Shown: positions 40,635 through 49,393 of the stretch, in pieces
How the letters are laid out: the number at the start of each line of letters is the position of its first letter
How positions within the stretch are numbered: position 1 is the first letter of the stretch
Origin: UKL13-2 sp040379385
Lineage (GTDB): Bacteria; Pseudomonadota; Gammaproteobacteria; Burkholderiales; Usitatibacteraceae
Assembly (NCBI GenBank): GCA_040379385.1
Contig: JBEILF010000001.1
Coordinates: 1 to 49,393 of the forward strand
Direction: 5' to 3'
Length of the DNA: 49,393 nucleotides
Made by a program: the position numbers and the translations under genes
Notes under the pieces: model-generated
What the model was told of the DNA's origin: nothing
Databases searched by the model: none
The model's input: the letters and a program-made list of their open reading frames with translations, nothing else

Positions 40635-43269
40635 TGATCAGCCTTCCCGGAACCACGATGAGCTTTTTGATAGGCTTTCCCTCGGTGTGCTTGGCGACAC
40701 TGGCGTCGGCGAGCGCCAACGCCTCGATCGACTCTTTTGAGGCCGACCTCGGCACACAAATTTGTCCCCGCAGTTTGCCGTTGACTTGGATGACCAGCTC
40801 GATTTCATCTCGCTCCAGCGCGACCGAATCGGCTTCTGGCCATGGTGCGTCGATGATTTCGCCGTGTGACGACACAAATCCCAACTCATTCCAAAGTTGC
40901 CAGGTGATGTGCGGCGCGATTGGATAGAGCATTCTCAACAATATCGACAAACCTTCAAACCGTGCAGCCGCCCAATCCGTGCCCGGCTCGGCCCTGCTGT
41001 CTTCGAGTGCATTGAGCATCTTCATGCTGGCAGAGACAACGGTGTTGTACTGCAGCCGCGCGTAATCATGGTTGGCCTGCGACAAAATCGTGTGAATCTC
41101 AAATCGCAACTTCTTTACCCCCGGCGCTGCGTTGACAAACTCAAGAGCTGGCGGGGAGTTTGAGGCACTTTTGCTCGAAGAACCCCATGTATAAAGGCGT
41201 TTCAAAAAACGATAAACGCCCTCCGCGCCGGAGTCTGACCACGCCGCACTCATTTCGGGGGGGCCAGCAAACATCACATAGGCGCGCGCGGTATCCGCAC
41301 CAAAGCGTTCGATGATGTCTTTGGGTTCGACAACGTTGTTCTTCGACTTCGACATTTTCTCCATGCCGCCCAACGAAACCGCCAGCCCATCGTCCTTTGC
41401 AACGGCTCCGGTTGGTCGGCCTTTGTCGTCGTATTGCACGGTGACTTCGCTCGGGTAGTACCAGCGTTTTTTCCCCTCGCTAGTTTGGCGATAAAAACAC
41501 TCGGCAGATAACATGCCCTGCGTAAACAAATTTGTGAATGGCTCATTGAATTTCACCAGACCCAAATCAAACATGACGCGCGTCCAGAACCGCGCATAGA
41601 GCAAATGCAAAACCGCATGCTCGATACCGCCGATGTATTGATCCATCGGCATCCAGTAGTCGTTACGCGCATCGACCATCGCCGATGCGTTGTCAGGGCT
41701 ACAGTAGCGCATGAAGTACCAAGACGAATCGACAAACGTGTCCATGGTGTCGGTTTCACGCTCGGCTGGTTTGCCGCACTTTGGACACACGCAATGCAGA
41801 AACGCTACGTCTTTCTTTAATGGGTTGCCGCTGCCGTCGGGAATGAGGTGTTCGGGCAGCACCACCGGCAAATCCGTTTCCGGTACCGGTACCGCACCGC
41901 AATCCGCACAATGAATGATCGGAATCGGTGTGCCCCAATAACGCTGCCGCGAAATGCCCCAATCGCGTAAGCGCCAGGTGGTTTTGCGTTCACCGCCGTG
42001 GGCTTTGGTTTGTTCGGCGACGTAATCGATAGCCTCTGTGAACGACATCCCGTTCATGGCACCGCTGTCGACACATACGCCGTGGTCCCCATAGTTGGGC
42101 TTCCAATCGTCGGTCGAGTATGGACTGCCAAGATTGATGACGGGCCTGATCGGCAGCGCGTATTTTTTGGCAAACGCAAAGTCACGCTCGTCATGCGCCG
42201 GCACACCCATCACTGCGCCGTCGCCATAGGCCATCAGCACGTAGTTGCCGACCCAGACAGGAATTTGCTCCTGGGTCAGCGGATGGGTGACGGTTAAACC
42301 GGTGGCAACACCTTCTTTGTCTTTTGCCGCCAATTCCGCTTCGGTGGTGCCGCCGTGTTTGGCACGTTCAACGAATTCGGCGACGGCCAGGCTGGACTTG
42401 GCCGCGTGCAGTGCTAGTGGGTGTTCGGGGGCAACCGCGCAAAATGTCACACCCATGATGGTGTCGGCGCGTGTGGTGAACACAAACAGTTTGCCGTCTT
42501 GAATCAGGCCGCTGCCATCGCTAATGTTGTGCGAGAACGCGAACCGAACGCCTTCAGATTTGCCGATCCAGTTTTCCTGCATGGTGCGTACTTGCGGTGG
42601 CCAGCCATCAAGTTTGTTCTTTACCGAGTCAAGCAACTCGTCGGCGTATTGGGTGATTGCCAAGTAGTAACCAGGAATTTCTTTCTTCTCGACCAGCGCA
42701 CCTGATCGCCAACCGCGTCCATCAATCACCTGCTCGTTCGCCAATACGGTTTGATCAATCGGGTCCCAATTCACCACCTGCGTTTTGCGATAGGCGACGC
42801 CTTTTTCCAGCATCTTCAGAAACAGCCATTGGTTCCACTTGTAATAATCAGGCTTGCAGGTGGTGATTTCGCGCGACCAGTCAAATGCCAAGCCCAGCGG
42901 CTGCATCTGTGACTTCATCTCTGCAATATTTTGATAGGTCCACTGCGCTGGCGGTGCGCCGTTGGCACTCGCCGCGTTTTCGGCGGGCATGCCAAACGCA
43001 TCCCAGCCCATCGGCATCAACACGTTGTAACCCTTCATGCGCAGGTGCCGCAACATGACGTCGTTGATGGTGTAGTTGCGCACGTGCCCCATATGCAGCT
43101 TGCCGGAGGGGTAGGGCAGCATTGAGCAGGCGTAAAATTTCGTCTTTAAGTTGCCGGCAGCATCCCTGGCATGCTCGTGCACGCGATACACATCAGCGGC
43201 CCGCCATGCAGATTGGGCGGCTGTCTCGATCAACTTGGGATCGTATTTTGCGTGTTGCATTGAATCCAT
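40621..43269 (-). CDS. leuS: Leucyl-tRNA synthetase
   Basis: LeuS charges tRNA-Leu. The 882-residue class I synthetase has the HIGH-type motif in PYPSGKLHMGHVRNY (HMGH at 59-62), a large editing insertion (CP1, about 225-430) with VTFCAVAPEHPLA and the editing-site GVPAHDERDF, a zinc-type segment (CADCGAVPV...CVCPKCG), and KMSKS at 638-642. The C-terminal anticodon-side domains end in KLRGQICVPRSASKE...IVVPGRLINVVV. Met1 or Met4 may be the start. It is the first gene of the ten-gene minus-strand run. Confidence 0.98.
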   Translation of the reverse strand: MDSMQHAKYDPKLIETAAQSAWRAADVYRVHEHARDAAGNLKTKFYACSMLPYPSGKLHMGHVRNYTINDVMLRHLRMKGYNVLMPMGWDAFGMPAENAASANGAPPAQWTYQNIAEMKSQMQPLGLAFDWSREITTCKPDYYKWNQWLFLKMLEKGVAYRKTQVVNWDPIDQTVLANEQVIDGRGWRSGALVEKKEIPGYYLAITQYADELLDSVKNKLDGWPPQVRTMQENWIGKSEGVRFAFSHNISDGSGLIQDGKLFVFTTRADTIMGVTFCAVAPEHPLALHAAKSSLAVAEFVERAKHGGTTEAELAAKDKEGVATGLTVTHPLTQEQIPVWVGNYVLMAYGDGAVMGVPAHDERDFAFAKKYALPIRPVINLGSPYSTDDWKPNYGDHGVCVDSGAMNGMSFTEAIDYVAEQTKAHGGERKTTWRLRDWGISRQRYWGTPIPIIHCADCGAVPVPETDLPVVLPEHLIPDGSGNPLKKDVAFLHCVCPKCGKPAERETDTMDTFVDSSWYFMRYCSPDNASAMVDARNDYWMPMDQYIGGIEHAVLHLLYARFWTRVMFDLGLVKFNEPFTNLFTQGMLSAECFYRQTSEGKKRWYYPSEVTVQYDDKGRPTGAVAKDDGLAVSLGGMEKMSKSKNNVVEPKDIIERFGADTARAYVMFAGPPEMSAAWSDSGAEGVYRFLKRLYTWGSSSKSASNSPPALEFVNAAPGVKKLRFEIHTILSQANHDYARLQYNTVVSASMKMLNALEDSRAEPGTDWAAARFEGLSILLRMLYPIAPHITWQLWNELGFVSSHGEIIDAPWPEADSVALERDEIELVIQVNGKLRGQICVPRSASKESIEALALADASVAKHTEGKPIKKLIVVPGRLINVVV

Positions 43270-43303
43270 TTGTGGCGCAAAAGAGTCCGTTTTTCAATCG
43301 GTC

Positions 43304-43309
43304 ATTATA
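43304..43309 (-). promoter_or_regulatory. Candidate -10 element for leuS
   Basis: The minus strand reads TATAAT about 35 bases upstream of the leuS start. No good -35 hexamer is visible at the normal distance, so this is a partial promoter match. The position suits a leader of roughly 28 bases. Confidence 0.45.
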
Positions 43310-43382
43310 CAGTCGCCCCCTGCCGCCCCCTTACTTGGGGTGATGTTTCATCGACTTGGCGAACAGCACAAACGCCGCCGAC

Positions 43383-43388
43383 TATAAT
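43383..43388 (+). promoter_or_regulatory. Candidate -10 element for uvrD
   Basis: A TATAAT lies 30 bases before the ATG at 43418. If transcription starts near 43395, the GTG at 43391 in the same frame would not be in the message, which favours the ATG as start. A TTGGCG lies upstream but at too long a spacing (21 bases). Confidence 0.45.
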
Positions 43389-43417
43389 CTGTGCCAATCT
43401 TCCTGTTGTGGTCTTCG

Positions 43418-45790
43418 ATGTTCTCCAGCGCCTCACCTGTCTCGGCAGTTTCCCCCCGTCTTCTCGAAAACCTGAACCCCGAGCAACGTCGCGCTGTCAC
43501 CCTGCCGCGTGAGTCGGCGCTGGTGCTCGCCGGTGCCGGGTCGGGCAAAACGCGCGTACTGACGACACGCATTGCCTACTTGATTCAATCGGGCCAGGCT
43601 TCACCTGGGTCGATTGTTGCGGTCACGTTCACCAACAAAGCGGCGAAGGAAATGTTGACACGGCTCTCGTCGATGATGCCGATCAACACGCGTGGCATGT
43701 GGGTCGGGACCTTCCACGGTCTGTGTAACCGCCTGCTGCGCGCACATTACCGCGACGCCAACTTGCCGCAGACATTTCAGATTCTTGATTCCGCAGACCA
43801 ACAGTCGGCGATTAAACGGTTACTCAAGGGGATGAACGTCGATGATGAAAAATTCAAGCCACGCGACATGGCCTACTTCATTAACGGTGCCAAAGATCAG
43901 GGGTTGCGCGCCAATATGGTTGAGGCGCGTGATGAATTTACCCGCCGCCAAGTCGAGATCTATCAAGCCTACGATGAACAGTGTCAGCGCGAGGGTGTCG
44001 CCGACTTTGCCGAGCTGCTGCTGCGTTGTTATGAGCTTCTATCAAAAAATGCGCCACTGCTAGAACACTACCGTGGACGTTTTCAGTTTGTGCTGGTGGA
44101 TGAGTTTCAGGACACCAACCGGCTACAGTACCAGTGGATACAGCTTCTTGCTGGAAAAAATGCGGCAGTGTTCGCGGTTGGGGACGACGATCAATCAATC
44201 TACGGGTTTCGAGGGGCAGAGGCGGCCAACATGCGCGATTTTCAACGTGACTTTGCGCGAGGTAACATCATCAAGCTGGAGCAAAACTACCGATCACAAG
44301 GAAACATTCTCGACGCCGCGAATGCGGTGATCTCGCACAATAAAGATCGGCTCGGCAAGAACCTCTGGACCGACGAGGGCAAGGGTGAGCCGTTACGAAT
44401 TTATGCGGCCGCTACGGATGGCGATGAAGCACAGTTTGTAATTGATGAGGTGAAAGCCTTGCACCGCGAGGGCAAGCATCTTTCCAATATGGCGCTGTTG
44501 TATCGATCCAACGCACAGTCGCGCGTGCTTGAGCATACCCTGTTTCGTGCGGGAATTGCCTATCGTGTTTACGGTGGCATGCGATTTTTTGAGCGCCAAG
44601 AAGTTAAACACGCGCTGGCTTATCTGCGGCTTGCGGCCAACCCGAACGATGACGGCGCATTTTCGCGGGTGGTCAATTTCCCACCGCGCGGTATCGGCGC
44701 ACGTTCGGTAGAACTCATACAGGAGCTTGCGCAACGTCACAACGTCTCGATGTATGAGGCGGCACTCAACGGCATCGCCGAGGGCACCATCACTGGACGC
44801 AGCGCTTCGGCTATTGGCACCTTCCTCAAGGTTGTCGAGGGCTTGAAATCATCGTCGACTGTCGTCTCGCTCGGCGAGCTTGCGGATGAGGCAATGCAAA
44901 AGGCCAGCCTGAAGGCCCACTATCAAACTGAACGCGAGGGTGCCGACCGGCTTGAAAACCTAGCGGAATTGGTCAGCGCGTGTACACAATTCGAAGCGAG
45001 CTACGAGGGTGATGACTCGACGCTGGTTGGTTTCTTGACTCACGCCAGCCTGGAGGCGGGTGACCACGAAGCCTCAGCAAGTGATGATGCCTTGCAACTG
45101 ATGACCGTACACGCGGCAAAAGGCCTTGAGTTTGATCATGTGTTTCTTGGCGGCTTGGAAGAAGGCTTGTTTCCCCACGAGAATTCGATGAATGACTTTG
45201 CCGGCGTCGAGGAAGAGCGGCGTTTGATGTACGTCGCCATCACACGTGCAAGAAAACGGCTCTACCTTTCGTATGCTGGTCAGCGCATGTTGCACGGTCA
45301 GACGCGTTATGGCATCGTCTCGCGTTTTCTTGACGAAATTCCGCCAGCGTTGTGCAAGTGGATCGTGGTGCCGGACAGACAAGCCGCCTATGGGGGAGGA
45401 ACCGGAGTCGGGAGGGGCGTGTCTGTCGGCAAAGGTTACGCTGGTGCGGGTGGCTGGGAAAAGTTCGGTGCCCGGGGCTCTTACTCAGCAGAGATGCGTG
45501 GCGGTGGCCAAGTGTATACCGGCTTCAAGCAAAACATCGTCAAGGATGAAAATGCCGCCGAGTACGGGCGCGAAGGCGCACCAGACACCTCACGTGCAAA
45601 CTTTGAAACCGCCCGTAGCGATGCGCACCCGTTTCGGGTGGGGCAAACCGTGGCGCATGCAAAATTTGGTGAGGGTGTCGTCTTATCGTTCGAAGGCCGC
45701 GGTACTGACGCAAGGGTGCAAGTGAAGTTCCGTGCAGAAGGCACCAAGTGGTTATCGCTGCAATACGCCAAACTGACCGCAGTCAATTAG
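43418..45790 (+). CDS. uvrD: DNA helicase II
   Basis: UvrD is the superfamily 1 helicase of nucleotide excision and mismatch repair. The protein (790 residues from ATG 43418) has motif I GAGSGKTRVL, motif II VDEFQDTN, motif III GDDDQSIYGFRGA, motif V MTVHAAKGLEFDHVFLGGLEEGLFPH and motif VI RRLMYVAITRARK. Its C-terminal HAKFGEGVVLSFEGRGTDARVQVKF...SLQYAKL is the UvrD-type tail absent from Rep. The GTG at 43391 would add nine residues but overlaps a -10 element. It diverges from leuS and is followed by the IS30 remnant. Confidence 0.97.
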   Translation: MFSSASPVSAVSPRLLENLNPEQRRAVTLPRESALVLAGAGSGKTRVLTTRIAYLIQSGQASPGSIVAVTFTNKAAKEMLTRLSSMMPINTRGMWVGTFHGLCNRLLRAHYRDANLPQTFQILDSADQQSAIKRLLKGMNVDDEKFKPRDMAYFINGAKDQGLRANMVEARDEFTRRQVEIYQAYDEQCQREGVADFAELLLRCYELLSKNAPLLEHYRGRFQFVLVDEFQDTNRLQYQWIQLLAGKNAAVFAVGDDDQSIYGFRGAEAANMRDFQRDFARGNIIKLEQNYRSQGNILDAANAVISHNKDRLGKNLWTDEGKGEPLRIYAAATDGDEAQFVIDEVKALHREGKHLSNMALLYRSNAQSRVLEHTLFRAGIAYRVYGGMRFFERQEVKHALAYLRLAANPNDDGAFSRVVNFPPRGIGARSVELIQELAQRHNVSMYEAALNGIAEGTITGRSASAIGTFLKVVEGLKSSSTVVSLGELADEAMQKASLKAHYQTEREGADRLENLAELVSACTQFEASYEGDDSTLVGFLTHASLEAGDHEASASDDALQLMTVHAAKGLEFDHVFLGGLEEGLFPHENSMNDFAGVEEERRLMYVAITRARKRLYLSYAGQRMLHGQTRYGIVSRFLDEIPPALCKWIVVPDRQAAYGGGTGVGRGVSVGKGYAGAGGWEKFGARGSYSAEMRGGGQVYTGFKQNIVKDENAAEYGREGAPDTSRANFETARSDAHPFRVGQTVAHAKFGEGVVLSFEGRGTDARVQVKFRAEGTKWLSLQYAKLTAVN

Positions 45791-45869
45791 TGGAGTCGCC
45801 TATTTACCGGCTTTTTCAAGCCAAACGGTCTGAAAACGCCCGTCTTTACTAGAGTTTTGATCGTGACAG

Positions 45870-46698
45870 GACGGTTTCAGGAAATTAGTGCAACAGCTGC
45901 TGAACAACTTCAGCCCATGCTTGGTTGGGTGTTTTCTAACCAAGACACTCACGCGGTCGATTGTTGAGTTTCTCGGTGATCTCGTCGAGCTGTGCCTGTG
46001 TGTACTTTGCCAAATTCGTCCCCTTCGGTAAGTATTGCCTAAGCAGTCCGTTGGCGTTCTCAATGGCACCCTTTTGCCAAGGACTATGCGCGACAGCGCA
46101 GGTATCGACTTCCACAGGGCGCTGGTCAATGGATACCCCGCCTGACAGGCGCACCTTGCACTCTGGCAGCGTGAGCTTGCTGTGCGGACGCCGCTTGTCG
46201 TGATGCTGGCGTAGTCCCTCTTGTGTCAGTATCGCTTTGAGGGCGTTGCGCGGCATGACCTACAGCGCCTGATAGATGGTTTCGTGGCAGATTTGCATCA
46301 GTCGATTATCGGCAAAATCGCGCTTGAGCGCTTGGGATACCTGCTGGCGGGATAGCCCCGCTTTCAGGTAGCAACAGACTTGATCCCAGAGCGGGCCGTC
46401 TGCGAGTTTCCGAGGTCGCCTGCGCCGCTTGCCAGCATCAGCGGCTTGAGACTGTGCCCAATCGGCGCGATAGCCAACCTCGGCAACATCGTGTTGCCGA
46501 TTCTCGCGACTGTCCGAGGATGGCGCAAAACTGACCTAAAGCGCAATCTGCGCCGGATCCCTGCCCATTGCCAACCCTCGACTAATCTCTTCTCGAACCG
46601 CTACATCCTTCGTCTTATACCAACCGACCGCACGTTTCATCGCAACACTCCTTTGTAGACTTCACAAGATTGTGTTGCACTAATTAATTGAAACCGTC
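45870..46698 (-). mobile_element. IS30-family insertion sequence, internally deleted and inactive
   Basis: Inverted repeats bound the element: GACGGTTTCAGGAAATTAGT... from 45870 to 45895, and its counterpart read on the minus strand from 46698 to 46673 (GACGGTTTCAATTAATTAGT...). They match at 23 of 26 positions. The element is 829 bases, shorter than the usual 1.0-1.2 kb, and holds one degraded transposase gene. No convincing target duplication is visible. It sits between uvrD and argS, only some 40 bases upstream of the argS -10 element. Confidence 0.88.
45885..46640 (-). pseudogene. IS30-family transposase remnant
   Basis: From ATG 46640 the minus-strand frame stays open apart from three TAG codons: after ...DPAQIAL, after CHETIYQAL and after NRPRECLG. 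It ends with TAA at 45885, inside the inverted repeat. IS30 hallmarks remain: YRADWAQSQA, KRRRRPRKLADGPLW, ETIYQAL, HDKRRPHSK, and the C-terminal AHSPWQKGAIENANGLLRQYLPKGTNL. SIDQRPVEV is joined directly to DTCAVAHSPWQ, so about 100 codons that normally carry two of the three catalytic acidic residues are gone without loss of frame. It cannot encode an active enzyme. Confidence 0.88.
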
Positions 46699-46738
46699 TC
46701 AACTGATTTAGCACTAGGGTTGCCAGCCCCTCAGCCGA

Positions 46739-46744
46739 TATAAT
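46739..46744 (+). promoter_or_regulatory. Candidate -10 element for argS
   Basis: TATAAT lies 25 bases before ATG 46770 and overlaps an earlier in-frame ATG at 46743, which would then be outside the message. No clear -35 hexamer is present at 17 bases. The IS30 right end is about 40 bases upstream and may have replaced the native upstream sequence. Confidence 0.45.
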
Positions 46745-46769
46745 GTGCGATTACGTTTTCCGCACTGCT

Positions 46770-48434
46770 ATGAACACGTTTTCTGACAACAAGTCCACCG
46801 TTGCCGCATTGTTTGAAGACGCGCTTTTCTCCGCGTTTCCGGCACTCAAGGACGAAAGCCCGCGCTTTGAAGTCACGGTAGAAAAGCCGAAGAATCCCGA
46901 CCACGGCCACTTTGCCGTGAATAGTGCGTTGCAGCTGGCGAAAAAACTCGGCAAGAGGCCGCGCGACATTGCCGAAGCATTGGTCGCCGCTCTGCCGGCA
47001 TCGCCCCTTCTCGCGTCGACACCCGAAATCGCCGGGCCCGGCTTTATCAATGTACGCTTGTCGCGCAACGCCGAAACCCGCATCGTTAACATCGTCCACG
47101 AACTTGGTGACGCCTTCGGTCACAGCAATGTGGGCAACGGCGAGAGTGTCATGGTTGAATTTGTTTCTGCCAACCCGACCGGCCCACTACACGTGGGACA
47201 TGGTCGCGGTGCGGCGATTGGTGACACGTTGTCGCGGCTACTGCGTTCACAAGGCTACCAGGTCACTCGCGAGTTCTATTACAACGACGCGGGCGCGCAA
47301 ATAAACAATCTGACAGCCTCGGTGATTGCACGGCTGCGAGAACGCGCCGGTATCGACGCACCATTTCCGGAGGACGGGTATCGCGGCGACTACATTTTGG
47401 AGATTGCCGAACGTTATGCGCTGGAAAATCCGGCAGACGCAAAAGGCGAAGATACCGATGCCGTGCGCAAGTTTGCCGTCGCAGCGTTACGCCACGAGCA
47501 GGACCTCGATCTACGCGCATTTGATGTTCAGTTCGACAGCTACTTTCTTGAATCCTCACTTTATGCCGATGGCTTAGTCGAGAAGACAGTCAACCAACTG
47601 ATCGCCAATGGCCACACTTATGAAGAGGGCGGTGCGCTTTGGTTGAAGACAACAAAATGGGGAGATGACAAAGATCGTGTGATGCGCAAGTCAGACGGCA
47701 CTTATACCTACTTCGTGCCAGATATCGCCTACCACGTCAGCAAATGGCAGCGCGGCTTCACACGCGCCATCACCGAGTTAGGTGCCGACCATCACGGATC
47801 GTTAATGCGCGTCAAAGCGGGTTTACAAGCGATGCAGCTCGGCGTGCGCGGAGGGTATCCCGACTATGTGTTGCATCAGATGATCACGGTGATACGCAGT
47901 GGCGAGGAAGTGAAAATCTCCAAGCGCGCGGGCAGCTACGTGACCCTGCGCGATTTGATTGATGAAGTTGGACGCGACGCAACACGATATTTCTTTATCA
48001 TGCGCAAGTCAGACTCGCAACTGACCTTCGATATTGATCTCGCCAAGAGTCACTCAGAAGACAATCCGGTTTATTACGTGCAATATGCACACGCGCGCAT
48101 CTGTCGCGTGCTCGAGCAGTGGGGCGGGGAGATTTCCAGCCTAGCGAATGCGGAGCTGTCGCCACTCGTTTCACCCTACGAATCTGAATTAATGCGCGCG
48201 CTTGCCGACTTCCCCGAGACGCTGGCGTTGGCCTCGCGCGAGTTGGCTCCACACATTGTCACCAATTATTTGGGTGAGCTAGCCGCAAAGTTACACACCT
48301 ACTACAATGCCGAGCGGTTTTTGCTTGACGACGAGCCGCTGAAGCTGGCGCGCTTGTCACTTATCGTTTCCGTACGCCAGGTGCTCAGAAATGGCCTTTC
48401 TGTGTTGGGCGTATTCGCACCGGAGAAAATGTAG
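46770..48434 (+). CDS. argS: Arginyl-tRNA synthetase
   Basis: ArgS charges tRNA-Arg. The protein (554 residues from ATG 46770; 563 from 46743) has the N-terminal Add-1 domain (VAALFEDALFSAFPAL), the HIGH-type motif in SANPTGPLHVGHGRGAAIGD, FYYNDAGAQI, the KMSKS-like KISKRAGSYVTLRDLIDEVGRDATRYFF, and the C-terminal anticodon domain with VQYAHARICRVL. The KISKR form of the second motif is normal in many bacteria. It is followed three bases later by the SPOR-domain gene and then dsbA, a frequent betaproteobacterial order. Confidence 0.97.
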   Translation: MNTFSDNKSTVAALFEDALFSAFPALKDESPRFEVTVEKPKNPDHGHFAVNSALQLAKKLGKRPRDIAEALVAALPASPLLASTPEIAGPGFINVRLSRNAETRIVNIVHELGDAFGHSNVGNGESVMVEFVSANPTGPLHVGHGRGAAIGDTLSRLLRSQGYQVTREFYYNDAGAQINNLTASVIARLRERAGIDAPFPEDGYRGDYILEIAERYALENPADAKGEDTDAVRKFAVAALRHEQDLDLRAFDVQFDSYFLESSLYADGLVEKTVNQLIANGHTYEEGGALWLKTTKWGDDKDRVMRKSDGTYTYFVPDIAYHVSKWQRGFTRAITELGADHHGSLMRVKAGLQAMQLGVRGGYPDYVLHQMITVIRSGEEVKISKRAGSYVTLRDLIDEVGRDATRYFFIMRKSDSQLTFDIDLAKSHSEDNPVYYVQYAHARICRVLEQWGGEISSLANAELSPLVSPYESELMRALADFPETLALASRELAPHIVTNYLGELAAKLHTYYNAERFLLDDEPLKLARLSLIVSVRQVLRNGLSVLGVFAPEKM

Positions 48435-48436
48435 CC

Positions 48437-49117
48437 ATGCCAAATGATATGAGACCCAGGGCACCAAGCCGCAGCGGCGCGGGTGGCGGCGGATCTAGGC
48501 GAGCCGGCATGAACCCATTGTTCGCCGGTATCATCATTGGCCTGTTGCTCGGTATTTTCTTGGCGCTCGGTGTGGCCATCTGGCTAAACCGCACCTCAAA
48601 CCCGTTTGTTGAAAGGACCAAGCCGGTTGAGTCCTTGCCCGCCCCGAAGTCGCCAACGCCACCGCCGGGCAGCGCAAAGGCCGACCCGGCGAATCCCGAC
48701 AAGCCGCGCTTTGAGTTTTATCAAATCTTACCCGGCGAAAAAGAGCCATCGAACAAAACAGCAGCCGATACACCAGTCGGGAAAGAGTCGTCTAAAGATG
48801 CTGCCAAAGAGGCGTCTAAGGAGGTGCCGAAGGATTTCACGAAGGACCCAGGCAAGGAAGCCGCTGCTGCGAAGTCGTTGAACGAAGTCGTCTACTTACA
48901 GGCCGGTGCTTTCCAGAGTGAAACTGACGCGGAAAATCTAAAAGCCAAAATTGCATTCGCCGGATTTGAAGCCTCGGTGAAGCCAGTCAACGTCGCGGGC
49001 AAAGGCACGTTATTCCGTGTGCGGCTAGGCCCATACAAGAGCCAAGATGAAGTGAACAGAATAAAAAATGCGCTTTCCCAGAATGGAATTGGCGCGAGCG
49101 TCGTCAAAGCTGACTAA
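48437..49117 (+). CDS. SPOR-domain protein (FtsN-like)
   Basis: This 226-residue bitopic membrane protein probably binds denuded septal peptidoglycan. A short basic cytoplasmic part is followed by one membrane helix (LFAGIIIGLLLGIFLALGVAIWL, about 28-50), then a proline- and lysine-rich periplasmic linker with imperfect KEASKEVPKDFTKDPGKE repeats. A C-terminal SPOR domain (VVYLQAGAFQSETDAENLKAKIAFAGFEASV...LFRVRLGPYKSQDEVNRIKNAL, about 149-224) completes it. The layout resembles FtsN, but the short FtsN essential helices cannot be identified. It lies two bases after argS and just before dsbA. Confidence 0.92.
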   Translation: MPNDMRPRAPSRSGAGGGGSRRAGMNPLFAGIIIGLLLGIFLALGVAIWLNRTSNPFVERTKPVESLPAPKSPTPPPGSAKADPANPDKPRFEFYQILPGEKEPSNKTAADTPVGKESSKDAAKEASKEVPKDFTKDPGKEAAAAKSLNEVVYLQAGAFQSETDAENLKAKIAFAGFEASVKPVNVAGKGTLFRVRLGPYKSQDEVNRIKNALSQNGIGASVVKAD

Positions 49118-49171
49118 CTTCAATTCGCCACAAGTGTTTTGCCCAAAATTAAAGGGATTACAGGAGCTGCA

Positions 49172-49393
49172 ATGCAAATTTCTTCGAAAAAACAAGTGAA
49201 CGTGATCGCGGCCACTGCTGCCGTGCTAGCCGCCACCTTTTTTCTCAGTGTGGCTTGTGCGCAAGGTTCGCGCGAGGTTTCGCTGGTCGATCCGCCGCAA
49301 TCAGTGCCAAATGATGGAAAGATCGAGGTGCTGGAGTTTTTTTCGTATGGCTGCGGGGCGTGTTCGATCGTCGAGCCGCCGCTTGAAGCATGG
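49172..49393 (+). CDS. dsbA: Thiol:disulfide interchange protein DsbA (5' part only)
   Basis: DsbA makes disulfides in secreted proteins in the periplasm. Visible are 74 codons, cut by the window edge: a signal peptide (MQISSKKQVNVIAATAAVLA...CAQG, to about residue 31) and the thioredoxin-fold start VLEFFSYGCGACSIVEPPLE. The active-site CGAC has Cys61 and Cys64; CPHC is commoner in DsbA, so the dipeptide GA is a variant, seen in some betaproteobacteria. An AGGAG lies six bases before the ATG at 49172. The hydrophobic stretch ends in ACAQ, so lipid attachment is less likely than signal cleavage. Confidence 0.9.
   Translation, partial: MQISSKKQVNVIAATAAVLAATFFLSVACAQGSREVSLVDPPQSVPNDGKIEVLEFFSYGCGACSIVEPPLEAW

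Noticed and set aside
45885..46640. Reassignment or suppression of TAG to explain the three stops in the transposase
   Set aside because: Genuine genes in the window end with TAG, and the catalytic core is missing anyway, so readthrough would not give an active enzyme.

Overview
The window comes from the chromosome of a betaproteobacterium of moderate GC content. Gene order supports this: glnA followed by a DUF4124 gene and ntrB-ntrC; the atpIBEFHAGDC operon followed by glmU-glmS; pilT-pilU beside yggS-proC-yggT; leuS-lptE-holA-proA-nadD-rsfS-rlmH-maf-rng in one run; and an H1-like Lys/Ala repeat protein. I cannot place it below class level from sequence alone. Nearly everything is housekeeping. 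The accessory parts are two copies of a small inverted-repeat element, a decayed dynamin-like gene and a decayed IS30-family element.

Layout: 1-3831 (minus) holds the 5' part of uppP, a DUF1439 lipoprotein and a short phosphotransferase set (ptsI, ptsH, EIIA-Man type) with no EIIB/EIIC in view. 4205-6895 holds a MarR-like regulator with a four-cysteine tail, cyaY, and divergently lptM-lysA. 7293-7635 is the H1-like gene, whose frame breaks at a run of eleven A. 7880-9787 (minus) is aroE-mtgA and a small membrane protein. 9788-15279 is the nitrogen module: glnA behind a sigma-54 promoter with two NtrC-like sites, a DUF4124 protein, NtrB and NtrC. 15280-15816 is non-genic and carries repeat copy A. 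An HMG-CoA lyase-like gene (minus) follows.

17019-24297 is the complete F1Fo ATP synthase operon, from a near-consensus sigma-70 promoter to an intrinsic terminator. glmU-glmS follow and supply UDP-GlcNAc precursors. A hairpin separates them from the convergent pilT-pilU twitching ATPases. Divergent from pilT lie yggS-proC-yggT. 32322-33514 is a broken dynamin-like GTPase gene. Repeat copy B sits in it, flanked by a 3-bp duplication, and removing 250 bp restores the reading frame.

33530-43269 (minus) is a tight ten-gene run (leuS, lptE, holA, proA, a 95-codon unknown, nadD, rsfS, rlmH, maf, rng) joining translation, LPS export, replication, proline and NAD synthesis, ribosome maintenance and RNA processing. 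RsfS has a long Lys/Ala tail like the H1-like protein. uvrD, an IS30 remnant, argS, a SPOR-domain protein and the start of dsbA fill the right end.

No tRNA, rRNA, CRISPR array or defence cassette was recognised. The strongest candidates for something undescribed are the repeat family with its datable insertion, the poly-A frameshift in the H1-like gene, and the small conserved-looking genes of unknown role (95 codons between proA and nadD; 118 codons after mtgA).
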